Part shown: positions 19,393 to 28,228 of the stretch, piece by piece
Layout: each line of letters opens with the position of its first letter
How positions within the stretch are numbered: the stretch's first letter is position 1
NCBI GenBank assembly: GCA_038230035.1
Contig: JBBRNX010000013.1
Location: 1-64,000 of the forward strand
Origin: Gaiella sp038230035
Lineage (GTDB): Bacteria; Actinomycetota; Thermoleophilia; Gaiellales; Gaiellaceae
Length of the DNA: 64,000 nucleotides
Direction: 5' to 3'
Program-made: the position numbers and the translations under genes
Notes under the pieces: generated by a model
Told to the model about the DNA's origin: nothing
The model's input: the letters and a program-made list of their open reading frames with translations, nothing else
The model's database searches: none

Positions 19393-20969
19393 CAGACCAT
19401 CACCTCTTCCTCGACCCGAGACACCGTGGCGCCGAGCCGCTCGATCAGATGGTCGCCGACCCGCAGAGCGTTCGCCATCGCCGTCAGCGCCGGGTTCACG
19501 GCAGACGACGACGGGAAGAAGCTGGTGTCGACGACGTACAAGTTGTCCAGGTCGTGGGCCTTGCAGTCAGCGTCGAGCGCCGAGGTCTTCGGGTCGTCGC
19601 CGAAGCGGACGGTGCCGCAGTTGTGGGCGATGCCGGCGAGCGGGATCTGCTGGTCGAGCACCGACCAGCGCGGGATTGCCCGCTCCTGACAGCCAATAGC
19701 GCCGAGCAGGCCTTTCAGCTTCACAAGCAGCCGCTTGTGCGCCTCGAGGTTGTAGTAGGTCTTCGCCAGGTGGATGTTCCCGTCGCGGTCGACGGTGACG
19801 CGGTTGTCGGCATGCGGAAGATCCTCAGAGGTGAGCCAGAAGTCGATCGCATGCTTCGCCATGTAGTCGAGCGCGAGCCCGGGTGCGAACCACGGTGCGC
19901 CGGCGCGGAGCATGTTCTTGTCCGACTTGCCGAGCATCTGGATGTGCCCGAGCGGGAGCTCCGAGTCGTCGGCACCCCAGTAGTAGTCGTTGATCCCAAG
20001 TGTCTTCTGGAACTTCGTCGGGTTAGGCGACTGGGAGAGCGCTATCACGGCCGAGTTGATGTGCGCCATGTAGTTGCGACCCACCTGATCGGACGAGTTC
20101 GCGAGCCCGTTCGGGTGCTTCTCGGACGCCGACTTGAGGAGCAGCGCCGCCGAGTTCGCCGCGCCGCACGAGACGACGACGATGTCGCCTGTGTAGGTCT
20201 CCTCGACACCGCCGCGGTCGACGATGACGCCATTGACGGTGCTCCCGGAGGCGTCGGTCTCGAGCCGGGCCACCCGCGAATGAGTCTTCAGCGTGACGTT
20301 CGGGTACTGGAGCGCGGGCCGCACGCACAGGACATGCGCGTCCGCCTTGCCGTCGGTGAGGCACGGGAAGCCGTCCAACTTTGCGCAACGCACGCAGCGA
20401 CCCTGCTCCGGGTCCGACTCGTTCAGGTCGACGCCGACAGGGAGGTGGAACGGATTGAGGCCCTCGGCCTTCAGGTCGTCGTGCAGCTTCTGGATGCGCG
20501 GCTCGTGCGAGACGGCCGGGTACGGGAACGGCGCGGAGCGCTTCGGCTCGGTGGGGTCCTCGCCCTGCTGGCCGTGTACGAGGTAGAGCTTCTCGGCCTC
20601 CGTGTAGTACGGCTCGAAGTCGTCGTACGTCAGCGGCCACGCCGGCGATGTGCCGCCGTAGTGCTCCACGGTGCCGAAGTCGCGCTCGCGCAGGCGGAAG
20701 AGGATGGCGCCGTAAACCTTGGTGTTGCCGCCGACGAAGTACTGCGCGTGCGGCCGGAACGCAGTGCCGTTCTTGTCGAACCACTTCTCGGTGGTGACGT
20801 AGCGCTCCTTGCCGAAGATCTCGAGCGAATCCCAGTTCTCGGGCTCGCGTGGGAGGTAGCCGCCGCGCTCGAGCACGAGAATCTTGAGGCCGGTCGCGGC
20901 GAGTCGGTGGAGAAGCGTGCCGCCGCCGGCTCCGGTTCCGATGATGACGACGTCGTAGTGCTCGCTCAT
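19392..20969 (-). CDS. GMC-family FAD oxidoreductase
   Basis: A 525-residue flavoprotein of the glucose-methanol-choline family. The FAD-binding start is DVVIIGTGAGGGTLLHRLA with ERGG at the end of strand 2, and FVGGNTKVYGAILFRLRERD is the second FAD contact. The C-terminal active-site region has HNCGTVRFGDD and NLYVVDTSFFPSSSAVNP. It oxidises an alcohol or sugar hydroxyl; the acceptor and substrate are not predictable. Length is normal. It begins 13 bases after the cyclase gene and is coupled to a small membrane protein, so a membrane-linked sugar or polyol dehydrogenase is a fair guess. Confidence 0.88.
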   Translation of the reverse strand: MSEHYDVVIIGTGAGGGTLLHRLAATGLKILVLERGGYLPREPENWDSLEIFGKERYVTTEKWFDKNGTAFRPHAQYFVGGNTKVYGAILFRLRERDFGTVEHYGGTSPAWPLTYDDFEPYYTEAEKLYLVHGQQGEDPTEPKRSAPFPYPAVSHEPRIQKLHDDLKAEGLNPFHLPVGVDLNESDPEQGRCVRCAKLDGFPCLTDGKADAHVLCVRPALQYPNVTLKTHSRVARLETDASGSTVNGVIVDRGGVEETYTGDIVVVSCGAANSAALLLKSASEKHPNGLANSSDQVGRNYMAHINSAVIALSQSPNPTKFQKTLGINDYYWGADDSELPLGHIQMLGKSDKNMLRAGAPWFAPGLALDYMAKHAIDFWLTSEDLPHADNRVTVDRDGNIHLAKTYYNLEAHKRLLVKLKGLLGAIGCQERAIPRWSVLDQQIPLAGIAHNCGTVRFGDDPKTSALDADCKAHDLDNLYVVDTSFFPSSSAVNPALTAMANALRVGDHLIERLGATVSRVEEEVMV

Positions 20970-20982
20970 GGCGTTCCCTCCG

Positions 20983-21859
20983 TCAGACGAGTGCGATGGG
21001 TGAGGTCCAGGCGCCTGTGGCGCCGCGAAGCTTGGCGTGGGTCAGGATCAGGGCGAACGCGCGGATACCGTCGGCCGCGAGTGCGGCGGTGTCGAGGTTC
21101 TCGACGATGAAGACGCCGTGGTGCGCGTTCAGAAGCTGCGGGACTTCGAACGGCCGCCGAGGGTTCTCGGCTGGGACCGGCCCGTAGCTCCAGGTGTCGC
21201 AACCGGTGAGCGCGATGCCGTGCTCGACGAGCCAGCCGGCCGCCTCGTAGCCGGGGCCGGGCTCGCCGGAGAGGTACGTCTGCGCGTCGTTCCAGTGCGC
21301 GCTCCAGCCGGTGTGGAAGAGGACTGCGTCCCCGGGCTCGGGCTGTGCGCCGCCGCGCGCGCTCGATGTCCGCGACGGCGATCACGCCGCCCGGCTCGAG
21401 CCGCTTGGCCGCCACGTCGACGAGCCAGCCTTTGGTCACGATCTGCGGGATCGTCTCTGCGCCCAGGCGGTTGACGCCCCACGGCTCGGCGAGCTCGGAG
21501 ACCGTCCAGCCGTTGTAGCCGCGGTCACCGATCTGCAGGTGGCTGAGCGCGTCGACGTGCGTCCCGAGCTGCGTCGTGCCCGAGACAACCTCGGTGATCC
21601 AGTTCACATGGTTGTCGCCGACGCCGCCGCGGTTCGCGTGGTGCGCGGACGTGACGAGCGTCTGGTGGAAAGCCCGACCCGGGAAGACGGGGACGTGCTC
21701 GTCGAGGACATGTCCGAGGTCGTAGATCCGGCCGTGGCGGACCCAGGAGAGCGCATCAGCACGCTTGGCGTCGGTGATGTGATTGAGCATCCCGATCTGG
21801 TCGTCCTCGCCGAACGGCGAAGGCCACCAGCGATCGGTTGCCGTGAGCACGTCTCCCAT
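20983..21859 (-). pseudogene. Cyclase-family (kynurenine-formamidase-like) hydrolase, frameshifted
   Basis: From the ATG at 21859 the first roughly 168 residues are a normal cyclase-family protein with the metal motif region TTQLGTHVDALSHLQIG (GTH.D...H; the leading His of H.GTH is Gln). After VIAVADIERA (about 21355) the frame is lost. The neighbouring frame continues the family: EPGDAVLFHTGWSAHW, LVEHGIALTGCDTWSYGPVP, AENPRRPFEVPQLLNAHHGV and ENLDTAALAADG to a stop at 20983. One extra base in the G/C-rich run 21345-21370 explains it. Intact length would be about 291. It hydrolyses amides or lactones in known members and heads the minus-strand operon. Confidence 0.82.
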
Positions 21860-21924
21860 GCCGCTCTAGTGACGCGGAGAGCGACGGCGTTACAGGCTGC
21901 GACCGCAGAGCGTCAGCCGCGGGC

Positions 21925-23916
21925 ATGATCGCGGACATGGCCGCCTTCGTCGTGCGACGCGCGCGCTGGATCCTCGTCGGCACCGTTGTCTTCACTGTGC
22001 TCGCGTTCGCAGTTGGCGGCGGGGTCGTCCCCAAGCTCGACAGCGGGTCCGGGCAGTTCGCCGATCCGCACTCGGAGAGCTTCCGCGCGTTTCACGAGCT
22101 GCAGCAGGCGAGCGGCGTCGAGCCGGACCCGGGGATCATTGCGTGGGTTCGTCACGGCGATGTGGCTGCTGTACGGCAGCGGCTCGCCGCGGATTCCGAG
22201 GTGGTGCGCGCGGTCGTGGTGCAGCAGTTCGTCTTCGGCTTCTACCGGGAGGGCCTGAGCAAGCGATCGGAGCACGCCACCAAGCGGATCCGTGCCGCGT
22301 TCGCGAATGATCCAGGCGTCGTGCTCGGCGGCAGTTCGATCGCCGCTCTGGAGATCGACCAGACGGTTCGCGACGACCTGACGCGCGCGGAGCTGATCGC
22401 GTTCCCGCTCGTGTTCCTCCTCTCGTTCTTCGTCTTCCGCGGGCTCGTGGGAGCCCTGATCCCGCCGTTGGTGGGCGCCGTGTCGATCGGCGCGACGCTG
22501 CTCGGGTTACGCGCCGTCGTCCACGTGATGGGCGTGTCGGTCTTCGCGCTGAACCTCGTGACGGGGCTCGGCTTCGGCCTCGCTATCGACTACAGCCTGC
22601 TCATCGTCTCGCGCTACCGGGAGGAGCTGGCGCGGCACGGGCATACGCCCGAGGCACTGCGGGCGACGCTACGGACCTCCGGACGGACGGTGACCTTCAG
22701 TGCGTTGACGGTCGCCGCTGCGATGGGGTCGCTCGCGGTCTTCCCGCTGCCGTTCCTCTACTCGATGGCTGTGGGCGGGGCGCTCGTCGCGGTCTCGGCG
22801 CTCGCGGTCGTGCTCGTTGCGCTGCCAGCCTTCCTGCATCTCCTCGGGCCGCGGATCGACGCGCTCACGCCCCGCCGCTGGCGCAGACCTCAGGCAGGAG
22901 GGGGCTGGGCGCGGCTCGCTGAGATCGTGATGAGACGGCCGGTGATCGTCGCGGTCGCTGCCGGCGGGATCCTCGTCGCGCTCGCTGTGCCTGCGCTCGG
23001 CCTCCGGTTCGTGGGGGTCGATTCGACGTCGTTGCCGCGGAGCGCGGGGGCGCGGCAGGTGACCGATGCGGTGACTGCAAGTGGGCTGCGCGGTGTGGCG
23101 CAGCCTCTGAACGTTGTCCTGCCCGCCCAGCCGTCCGCGGTCGAGATGGCTCGGTTGCGGGCGCTTCCGGGAACGCTCGGCAGTCGCGGGCCGACCGCGG
23201 TTGGCCATGGGCTGTGGCGGGTCGACGTCGCGCCTGCGGCCGACCCGCTCTCCGGCGCGACACAGCAACTGGTGCGTGACGTCCGCGGCATCTTCAGGGA
23301 CGGTCTGGTCGCCGGCCGTGCGGCGGCGTTCGCGGATCAGCGCGCGGCGCTGACGAGCCGCCTGCCCCTGGCGCTCGCGATTCTCGGGCTGACGACCTTC
23401 ACGCTGCTGTTCCTGTTCACCGGCTCAGTCGTGCTGCCGCTGAAGGCGCTGCTGATGAACGTGCTCACGATCGGCGCGGCGTTCGGGATCATCGTGCTCG
23501 TCTTCCAGGACGTCGCGGGGGTTGCGGGGCTCGAGCAGACGCAGCCCGTGTTGCTGGGGGCGATCGCCTTCGGGCTCTCGACCGACTACGCCGTCTTCCT
23601 GCTCTCGCGGATCAAGGAGGCGCGCGACGCCGGAGCCTCGAACGTCGAGGCGGTCGCGAGTGGGCTCGAGCGGACAGGGCGGATCGTCACTGCCGCTGCG
23701 CTCCTATTCTGTGTCGCGATAGGAGCATTTGCGGCGTCGAAGCTCGTGTTTGTCCAGCAACTCGGCTTCGGGACGGCCGTTGCAGTTGCGCTCGACGCGA
23801 CCATCGTGCGCGCGCTCCTCGTGCCGGCGCTGATGGCGATCCTCGGTGAGTGGAACTGGTGGGCGCCGGGGCCGTTGCGGCGGCTGCACGCACGCATCCA
23901 TCTGGGCGAGACCTAG
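21925..23916 (+). CDS. MMPL/RND-family transporter
   Basis: A 663-residue polytopic protein with the duplicated MMPL layout: one helix (WILVGTVVFTVLAFAVGG), an extracytoplasmic loop of about 130 residues, five helices, then the same order again. The GLGFGLAIDYSLLIVSRYRE and AFGLSTDYAVFLLSRIKE segments in the two halves hold the conserved Asp-Tyr pairs of helices 4 and 10 used in proton relay. It probably exports lipids or hydrophobic compounds. ATGs at 21925 and 21937 are both possible. It diverges from the cyclase operon across 65 bases and converges with the DUF402 genes, so it is a single-gene unit. Confidence 0.87.
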   Translation: MIADMAAFVVRRARWILVGTVVFTVLAFAVGGGVVPKLDSGSGQFADPHSESFRAFHELQQASGVEPDPGIIAWVRHGDVAAVRQRLAADSEVVRAVVVQQFVFGFYREGLSKRSEHATKRIRAAFANDPGVVLGGSSIAALEIDQTVRDDLTRAELIAFPLVFLLSFFVFRGLVGALIPPLVGAVSIGATLLGLRAVVHVMGVSVFALNLVTGLGFGLAIDYSLLIVSRYREELARHGHTPEALRATLRTSGRTVTFSALTVAAAMGSLAVFPLPFLYSMAVGGALVAVSALAVVLVALPAFLHLLGPRIDALTPRRWRRPQAGGGWARLAEIVMRRPVIVAVAAGGILVALAVPALGLRFVGVDSTSLPRSAGARQVTDAVTASGLRGVAQPLNVVLPAQPSAVEMARLRALPGTLGSRGPTAVGHGLWRVDVAPAADPLSGATQQLVRDVRGIFRDGLVAGRAAAFADQRAALTSRLPLALAILGLTTFTLLFLFTGSVVLPLKALLMNVLTIGAAFGIIVLVFQDVAGVAGLEQTQPVLLGAIAFGLSTDYAVFLLSRIKEARDAGASNVEAVASGLERTGRIVTAAALLFCVAIGAFAASKLVFVQQLGFGTAVAVALDATIVRALLVPALMAILGEWNWWAPGPLRRLHARIHLGET

Positions 23917-24485
23917 ATCTGATCCCAGCCTGCGGGCAGTTCAGGGATCGGCCAGCTCGGGTCGGGGCGGAAGTCTTCCCACCCGGTCGGCCACGGGGCC
24001 TTCGTCGATGCGAGGTCGGCATCGCGGCGGATCTCCTCCACGTCGACGAGCCCTTTGCGGCCCGCTTCCTCGAGCTCATCCTCGTCCTTCCATTCGAGAC
24101 TGCCGTCGGGCCGTGCGATCAGGTCGAGCTTGTGGTCGATCGAGTCGTAGGCGATCACGCTTCGCCCCAGGTAGCGCTCGAAGTTGACGTACCAGCGGTC
24201 GAACTCGCCCGCCTCGTTGTGGAAATGCCAAATCGTCCACGGTGCGCCTTCGTCGCAGAGGACGATGCAGCCGACCTTCGTCTGCCGCAGCCCGCGGTCG
24301 TAGTCAGCCTGGAAGAGCCGGATCTGGCGGCCGCCCGCGTCGACCGGATACGCGGCTGCCGAGCCCGGAGGGATCCAGAAGACGCTACGACCCGGGACGT
24401 CCTCGACGACGACGCTCGCCACCGCGCGCCAGACGACGCCGAACCATACGTCGCGCAGTGCGACCACGTCGCCTCTAGACCACAT
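23913..24485 (-). CDS. DUF402 protein, paralogue B
   Basis: A 190-residue protein of the DUF402 (FomD/nucleoside-diphosphate hydrolase-like) family. Conserved features are WTIWHFHNEAGEFDRWYVNF and IAYDSIDHKLDLIARPDGS, followed by KDEDELEEA; the D..DH.LD and E/D cluster are the metal site in known members. Characterised relatives hydrolyse nucleotide phosphate bonds. It ends LPAGWDQI, much like its neighbour. Its ATG lies 11 bases inside the end of the upstream paralogue, so the two are one operon. Confidence 0.8.
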   Translation of the reverse strand: MWSRGDVVALRDVWFGVVWRAVASVVVEDVPGRSVFWIPPGSAAAYPVDAGGRQIRLFQADYDRGLRQTKVGCIVLCDEGAPWTIWHFHNEAGEFDRWYVNFERYLGRSVIAYDSIDHKLDLIARPDGSLEWKDEDELEEAGRKGLVDVEEIRRDADLASTKAPWPTGWEDFRPDPSWPIPELPAGWDQI

Positions 24486-25068
24486 CCCAGCCCTCCGGCA
24501 GCGGCGGGGGAATCCAGTTTGCGGGCGGCTCCCACTGCGCCCACGCCTCGTCCCACCAGTGCTCTCCGGCGTCGAGCATCGCGCCGATCCTGTCGCCCGC
24601 GGCGAAGATCTCCGTCACCTGTTCGTGGGTGAAGCGGCCGTCCGCGACTCGCACCTCCATCAACTCCGCGTCCTTGAACGACCACGGACCGTCTGTCGGG
24701 ACCCAGACGTCGAGCTCGTGATCCTGCGTGTCGTAGCCGACGGCAGTGCGACGGAACGGCTCTTGCAGATTGAGGTACCAGCCGCCGAAGCGGCGGCCGG
24801 GCCCGTTCCAGAAGTGCCAGACGGCGTATGACTCGCCGGGCCGTTGCAGCATCAGAACGCCGTGACCCTCCCACGCTCCGCGGCCGTGCCAGGGATGCCT
24901 CCCGTCGCCGGGCCAATCGCCGTCCGGGAAGCCGAATGGCGTTCCTTCGGGCAGATAGCTGACAAGGAGCTCGGGGGTGTCTTCGACCACGAAGACGATC
25001 GTCCCGAGCCACGGCTTCCCTTGCCACACTTCGCGCCGTACGATCGCCTCTCCCGTGCGCCAGGCCAC
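24475..25068 (-). CDS. DUF402 protein, paralogue A
   Basis: A 197-residue DUF402 protein with YAVWHFWNGPGRRFGGWYLN, VGYDTQDHELDVWVPTDG and KDAELMEVRVADG, matching the metal-binding pattern of the family (D..DH.LD). It ends LPEGWDVV, like the paralogue that overlaps its end, which points to gene duplication. Probable nucleotide- or phosphoester-hydrolysing activity is inferred from characterised relatives. It diverges from the glycan locus start at 25108 across 39 bases. Confidence 0.8.
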   Translation of the reverse strand: MAWRTGEAIVRREVWQGKPWLGTIVFVVEDTPELLVSYLPEGTPFGFPDGDWPGDGRHPWHGRGAWEGHGVLMLQRPGESYAVWHFWNGPGRRFGGWYLNLQEPFRRTAVGYDTQDHELDVWVPTDGPWSFKDAELMEVRVADGRFTHEQVTEIFAAGDRIGAMLDAGEHWWDEAWAQWEPPANWIPPPLPEGWDVV

Positions 25069-25107
25069 GGGCCGAGTCTACGGGCGGAAACGGTCTACGA
25101 TTTGTCG

Positions 25108-26076
25108 ATGGAGCAGGCAGGTGTCATGTCGATTGCGGACCCCTCGCGGGCGGACGAGCCTCAGCCCGAACTCTCGATCGTCGTGACGCTCTACAACGAG
25201 TCGGCAACGGTCGAGGAGCTGCACGAGCGGACGGTTGCAGCACTCGAACCGCTGGCGCGACCCTTCGAGCTGATCTACGTCGACGACGGCTCGGCGGACG
25301 GCACGTTCGCGACGGTCGAGCGTCTGCACGCGGGTGATCCGCGGGTTCGAGCGGTGCGCTTCAAGCGCAACTTCGGCCAGCACCCAGCGATGCACGCCGG
25401 GCTCGCGCGGGCCCGTGGCGAGATCGTGATCACGATGGACGGCGACCTGCAGAACCAGCCGGAGGACATCCCGAGGCTGATCGAAGCAGTCGACGCCGGC
25501 TACGACGTGGCGAGCGGGCGGCGTACTGCGCGCGAGGACGCCTGGGGCCGTACGCTTCCGTCGAAGCTGATCAACGGCATGCTGCGCCGCTTCACCGGGG
25601 TTGCGATAAGCGACTTCGGCTGTGCGTTCAACGCCTACAAGCGGACGGCGGTCGAGCCGATGCTCGGGTCGATCGGCCGGCAGAAGTTCACGAAGGCGCT
25701 GATCCTCTCCGGCGGCGCGAGTGTCGTCGAGGTCGACGTCGGCCACGCGGCGCGGCAGGGACATTCGCGCTACTCGCCGCTCCGCCTCACGCGGCTCGCG
25801 CTGCACGTGCTCGCCGGCTTCTGGCCGCAGCCGATCCAGTGGGCGGGAGTCGCGCTCGGCCTAGTGTGCTCGCTGACCGCCGCGGGGCTCGGGGTCTACG
25901 GGGTCATCTTCTGGATCGGCGAGTCGAATTTCCCGGGGCCGCTCTTCGGCGGCGTCGCGCTGCTCTCCGTTCTCGCCGTCCAGGGATTCGTGCTCGCGCT
26001 CGTCGGCGAGTACCTCGGGCGCATCCAACGCGAGGTCGAGCGCCGCCCGCTCTATACGATCGACCGCGAGCTATGA
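25108..26076 (+). CDS. Polyprenyl-phosphate glycosyltransferase (GT2, DPM/GtrB-like)
   Basis: A 322-residue GT2 with two C-terminal transmembrane helices. The catalytic domain carries ELSIVVTLYNES (22-33), IYVDDGSADGT (56-66) and TMDGDLQNQPEDI with the DxD at 111-113. The hydrophobic end (AGVALGLVCSLTAAGLGVYG, VALLSVLAVQGFVLALVGEY) and YLGRI closing are those of GtrB/ArnC-type enzymes that load a sugar onto undecaprenyl or decaprenyl phosphate. The lipid-linked sugar would then serve GT-C enzymes, several of which are encoded downstream. ATG at 25108 or 25126. Its stop overlaps the next start (ATGA). Confidence 0.87.
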   Translation: MEQAGVMSIADPSRADEPQPELSIVVTLYNESATVEELHERTVAALEPLARPFELIYVDDGSADGTFATVERLHAGDPRVRAVRFKRNFGQHPAMHAGLARARGEIVITMDGDLQNQPEDIPRLIEAVDAGYDVASGRRTAREDAWGRTLPSKLINGMLRRFTGVAISDFGCAFNAYKRTAVEPMLGSIGRQKFTKALILSGGASVVEVDVGHAARQGHSRYSPLRLTRLALHVLAGFWPQPIQWAGVALGLVCSLTAAGLGVYGVIFWIGESNFPGPLFGGVALLSVLAVQGFVLALVGEYLGRIQREVERRPLYTIDREL

Positions 26077-27071
26077 GCAAACGCATCCTTGTCACCGGCG
26101 GTGCCGGGTTCATCTCGTCGAACGTCGTTCGACACCTGCTTGCCAATACCCCGCACGAGGTCGTCTCGCTCGACGCGCTCACCTACGCCGGCAGCCTCGC
26201 CAACCTCGCCGACGTGCTGAGCCACGAGCGGCTCTCGTTCGTCCATGGCGACATCCGCGACGTCGACCTCGTGCGCCGGGTGGTTGCGGAGGTGGACGTG
26301 ATCGTGAACGCGGCGGCTGAGTCGCACGTCGAGAAGTCGATCCAGGAGGGCGCGTCCGAGTTCGTCACGACGAACGTCGAGGGCACGCAGATCCTGCTCG
26401 ACGCAATCCGCGAGACGCCCGTCGAGCGCTTCCTGCTCATCTCGTCGAGCGAGGTGTACGGCACGGCCGAGGCCGACCCGATGGGCGAGGAGCATCCGCT
26501 CAACCCGCGCAGCCCATATGCCGCGACGAAGGCCGGCGGCGACCGGCTCGCGTACAGCTACGCGGTGACGTACGACATGCCGATCGTGATCGTGCGGCCG
26601 TTCAACAACTACGGGCCGCGGCAACACCCGGAGAAGGTCGTGCCGCGCTTCATCATCCAAGCGCTGCAGGGCGAGGCGTTGACCGTCCACGGCGACGGCC
26701 ACGCGAGCCGCGACTGGCTGTGGGTCGACGATCACGCCGAGGCGCTCGAGGTGCTGATCGACGCACCGCTCGAGCCGTTGGCAGGCGAGGTTGTGAACAT
26801 CGCGACCGGAATCGACATCTCCGTGAACGACATCGCCGCGCTCGTGCTCGACGCGGTCGGCAACCCGGCCGCGAGCGTCGAGTACGTCGACGAGCGGCCC
26901 GGCCAGGTCGACCGGCACATCGGCTCGACCGACAAGCTGGAGCGGCTCACCGGCTGGCGCGCAAAGACGAGCTTCGCCGAGGGGCTCGAGCGGACGGTGA
27001 CCTGGTACCGCGAGAACGAGGTGTGGTGGCGGGAGCTCCTGCAGCGCGCCGAACGCGTCTCCTCGTCCTAG
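26073..27071 (+). CDS. Nucleotide-sugar 4,6-dehydratase-like SDR (RmlB-like)
   Basis: A 332-residue extended SDR. NAD binding is VTGGAGFISSN (7-17), followed by NAAAESHVEKSI and the catalytic YAATK. Overall it resembles dTDP-glucose 4,6-dehydratase (LDALTYAGSLANL, PFNNYGPRQHPEK). However, the dehydratase triad segment normally reading STDEVYG is SSSEVYG, so Asp is replaced by Ser. That pattern is shared with UDP-glucuronate decarboxylases and epimerases, so substrate and reaction are open. No rmlA, rmlC or rmlD lies nearby. The ATG overlaps the previous stop, and the ATP-grasp gene probably starts within its last codons. Confidence 0.82.
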   Translation: MSKRILVTGGAGFISSNVVRHLLANTPHEVVSLDALTYAGSLANLADVLSHERLSFVHGDIRDVDLVRRVVAEVDVIVNAAAESHVEKSIQEGASEFVTTNVEGTQILLDAIRETPVERFLLISSSEVYGTAEADPMGEEHPLNPRSPYAATKAGGDRLAYSYAVTYDMPIVIVRPFNNYGPRQHPEKVVPRFIIQALQGEALTVHGDGHASRDWLWVDDHAEALEVLIDAPLEPLAGEVVNIATGIDISVNDIAALVLDAVGNPAASVEYVDERPGQVDRHIGSTDKLERLTGWRAKTSFAEGLERTVTWYRENEVWWRELLQRAERVSSS

Positions 27072-28228
27072 GGGCCGGCGCCGCGCAGCTCGGGTTGCTC
27101 GAGGCTGCGCAGCGGCGTGGCGACCTCGAGGTGATCGCGGTGGATCGGGATCCGGGAGCTGTCGGCTTCGCGTTCGCCGACACGCGCGCGGTCGTCTCGA
27201 CCGAAGACGAGGCGGCGGTCGAGCGCCTCGCCCGATCCGAGCGGGTGGCAGGGATCGTGTCTCCGGGGGCGGATTGGCCGGTCGGCGTGGCGGCGCGGAT
27301 CGCCGAGCGGATGGGCTTGCCGCATCCGATCAACGCGCAGACGGCTTCGCTCGCGACGACGAAGTCGCGCCAGAGAGAGCGGTTTGCGGCGGCGGGGGTC
27401 GAGCAGCCGCGGGTCTTCGGGCCTGGTGAGGCACCGTCGATTCCGTGCGTCGTGAAGGCGCCGGATCGTCAGGGTCAGCGCGGGCTCACGCTCGTGCGCG
27501 ATCCCGGCGAGCTTGGGGCAGCGGTGGAGGCGGCGGTTGCGGAGTCGCGTAGCGGGTCGTATCTCGCCGAGGAGCTCGTCGACGGGCCCGAGGTCACGGT
27601 CAACGCCTTTTCCTTCGACGGTGAGTTCGTCCCCTTGGCGGTGACCGATCGTCTGACGGCTGAGCCGCCCGCGTTCGGGGTCGCGCTCGCGCATGTCTGG
27701 CCGAGCGTGCACGACGCCGGGGCAGCCGCCGGGGCGGCGGGGCGTGCGGCTGCTGCGCTGGGGATCCGGAATGGACCCACGTACACGCAGGTGCGTCTCG
27801 GTCCGGATGGGCCACGTGTGATCGAGCTCGCGGCTCGACTCGGAGGCGGCCATGACGCAGAGCTTGTGGAGGTCGTAACGGGCCACGACCTGAACGGACT
27901 GGCGATCGCGGTCGCGCTTGGGGAGAAACAATCCCGCGTGCCTGTCACGGGACAGGTACCGCGGGTCGCCGGCGCGGTTGTTTCCTTCCTCGTCCCGCCC
28001 GAGGGAGTGTTACGCGTTGTCCACAACGTCGAGGACGCGGAGGTGGTCGACGGTGTCCGTTGGGTACGTGTCTACCGCCGACCCGGCTGGCGATTCGGCC
28101 CGCTCCGGCGCGGTGCCGACCGGGCCGGAGCGATTCTGGCCGTCGGCGACGACCAGGAGGACGCACTCGGCCGCGCTCGCCGTGCGGCGGAGACCGTACG
28201 CTTCGAGGTCGATGTCGACACGCCGTAA
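27026..28228 (+). CDS. ATP-grasp ligase of the glycan locus
   Basis: About 400 residues. The N-terminus is a Rossmann-like pre-ATP-grasp domain (LLVLGAGAAQLGLLEAA), then ATP-grasp landmarks PCVVKAPDRQGQRGL (ATP lysine), YLAEELVDGPEVTVNAFSF and RVIELAARLGGGHDAELVE. Such enzymes join a carboxylate to an amine through an acyl phosphate. Between a 4,6-dehydratase-like SDR and a DegT aminotransferase it could attach an amino acid or other acid to an amino sugar, which is inference. The likely start is a GTG at 27026, overlapping the upstream gene by 46 bases; no closer in-frame start is seen. Its end overlaps the aminotransferase start. Confidence 0.78.
   Translation: MAGAPAARRTRLLVLGAGAAQLGLLEAAQRRGDLEVIAVDRDPGAVGFAFADTRAVVSTEDEAAVERLARSERVAGIVSPGADWPVGVAARIAERMGLPHPINAQTASLATTKSRQRERFAAAGVEQPRVFGPGEAPSIPCVVKAPDRQGQRGLTLVRDPGELGAAVEAAVAESRSGSYLAEELVDGPEVTVNAFSFDGEFVPLAVTDRLTAEPPAFGVALAHVWPSVHDAGAAAGAAGRAAAALGIRNGPTYTQVRLGPDGPRVIELAARLGGGHDAELVEVVTGHDLNGLAIAVALGEKQSRVPVTGQVPRVAGAVVSFLVPPEGVLRVVHNVEDAEVVDGVRWVRVYRRPGWRFGPLRRGADRAGAILAVGDDQEDALGRARRAAETVRFEVDVDTP

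Noticed and set aside
19449..21110. Open frame of 553 codons opposite the GMC oxidoreductase
   Set aside because: The antisense strand carries the complete GMC enzyme with FAD motifs; the opposite frame has no recognisable features.
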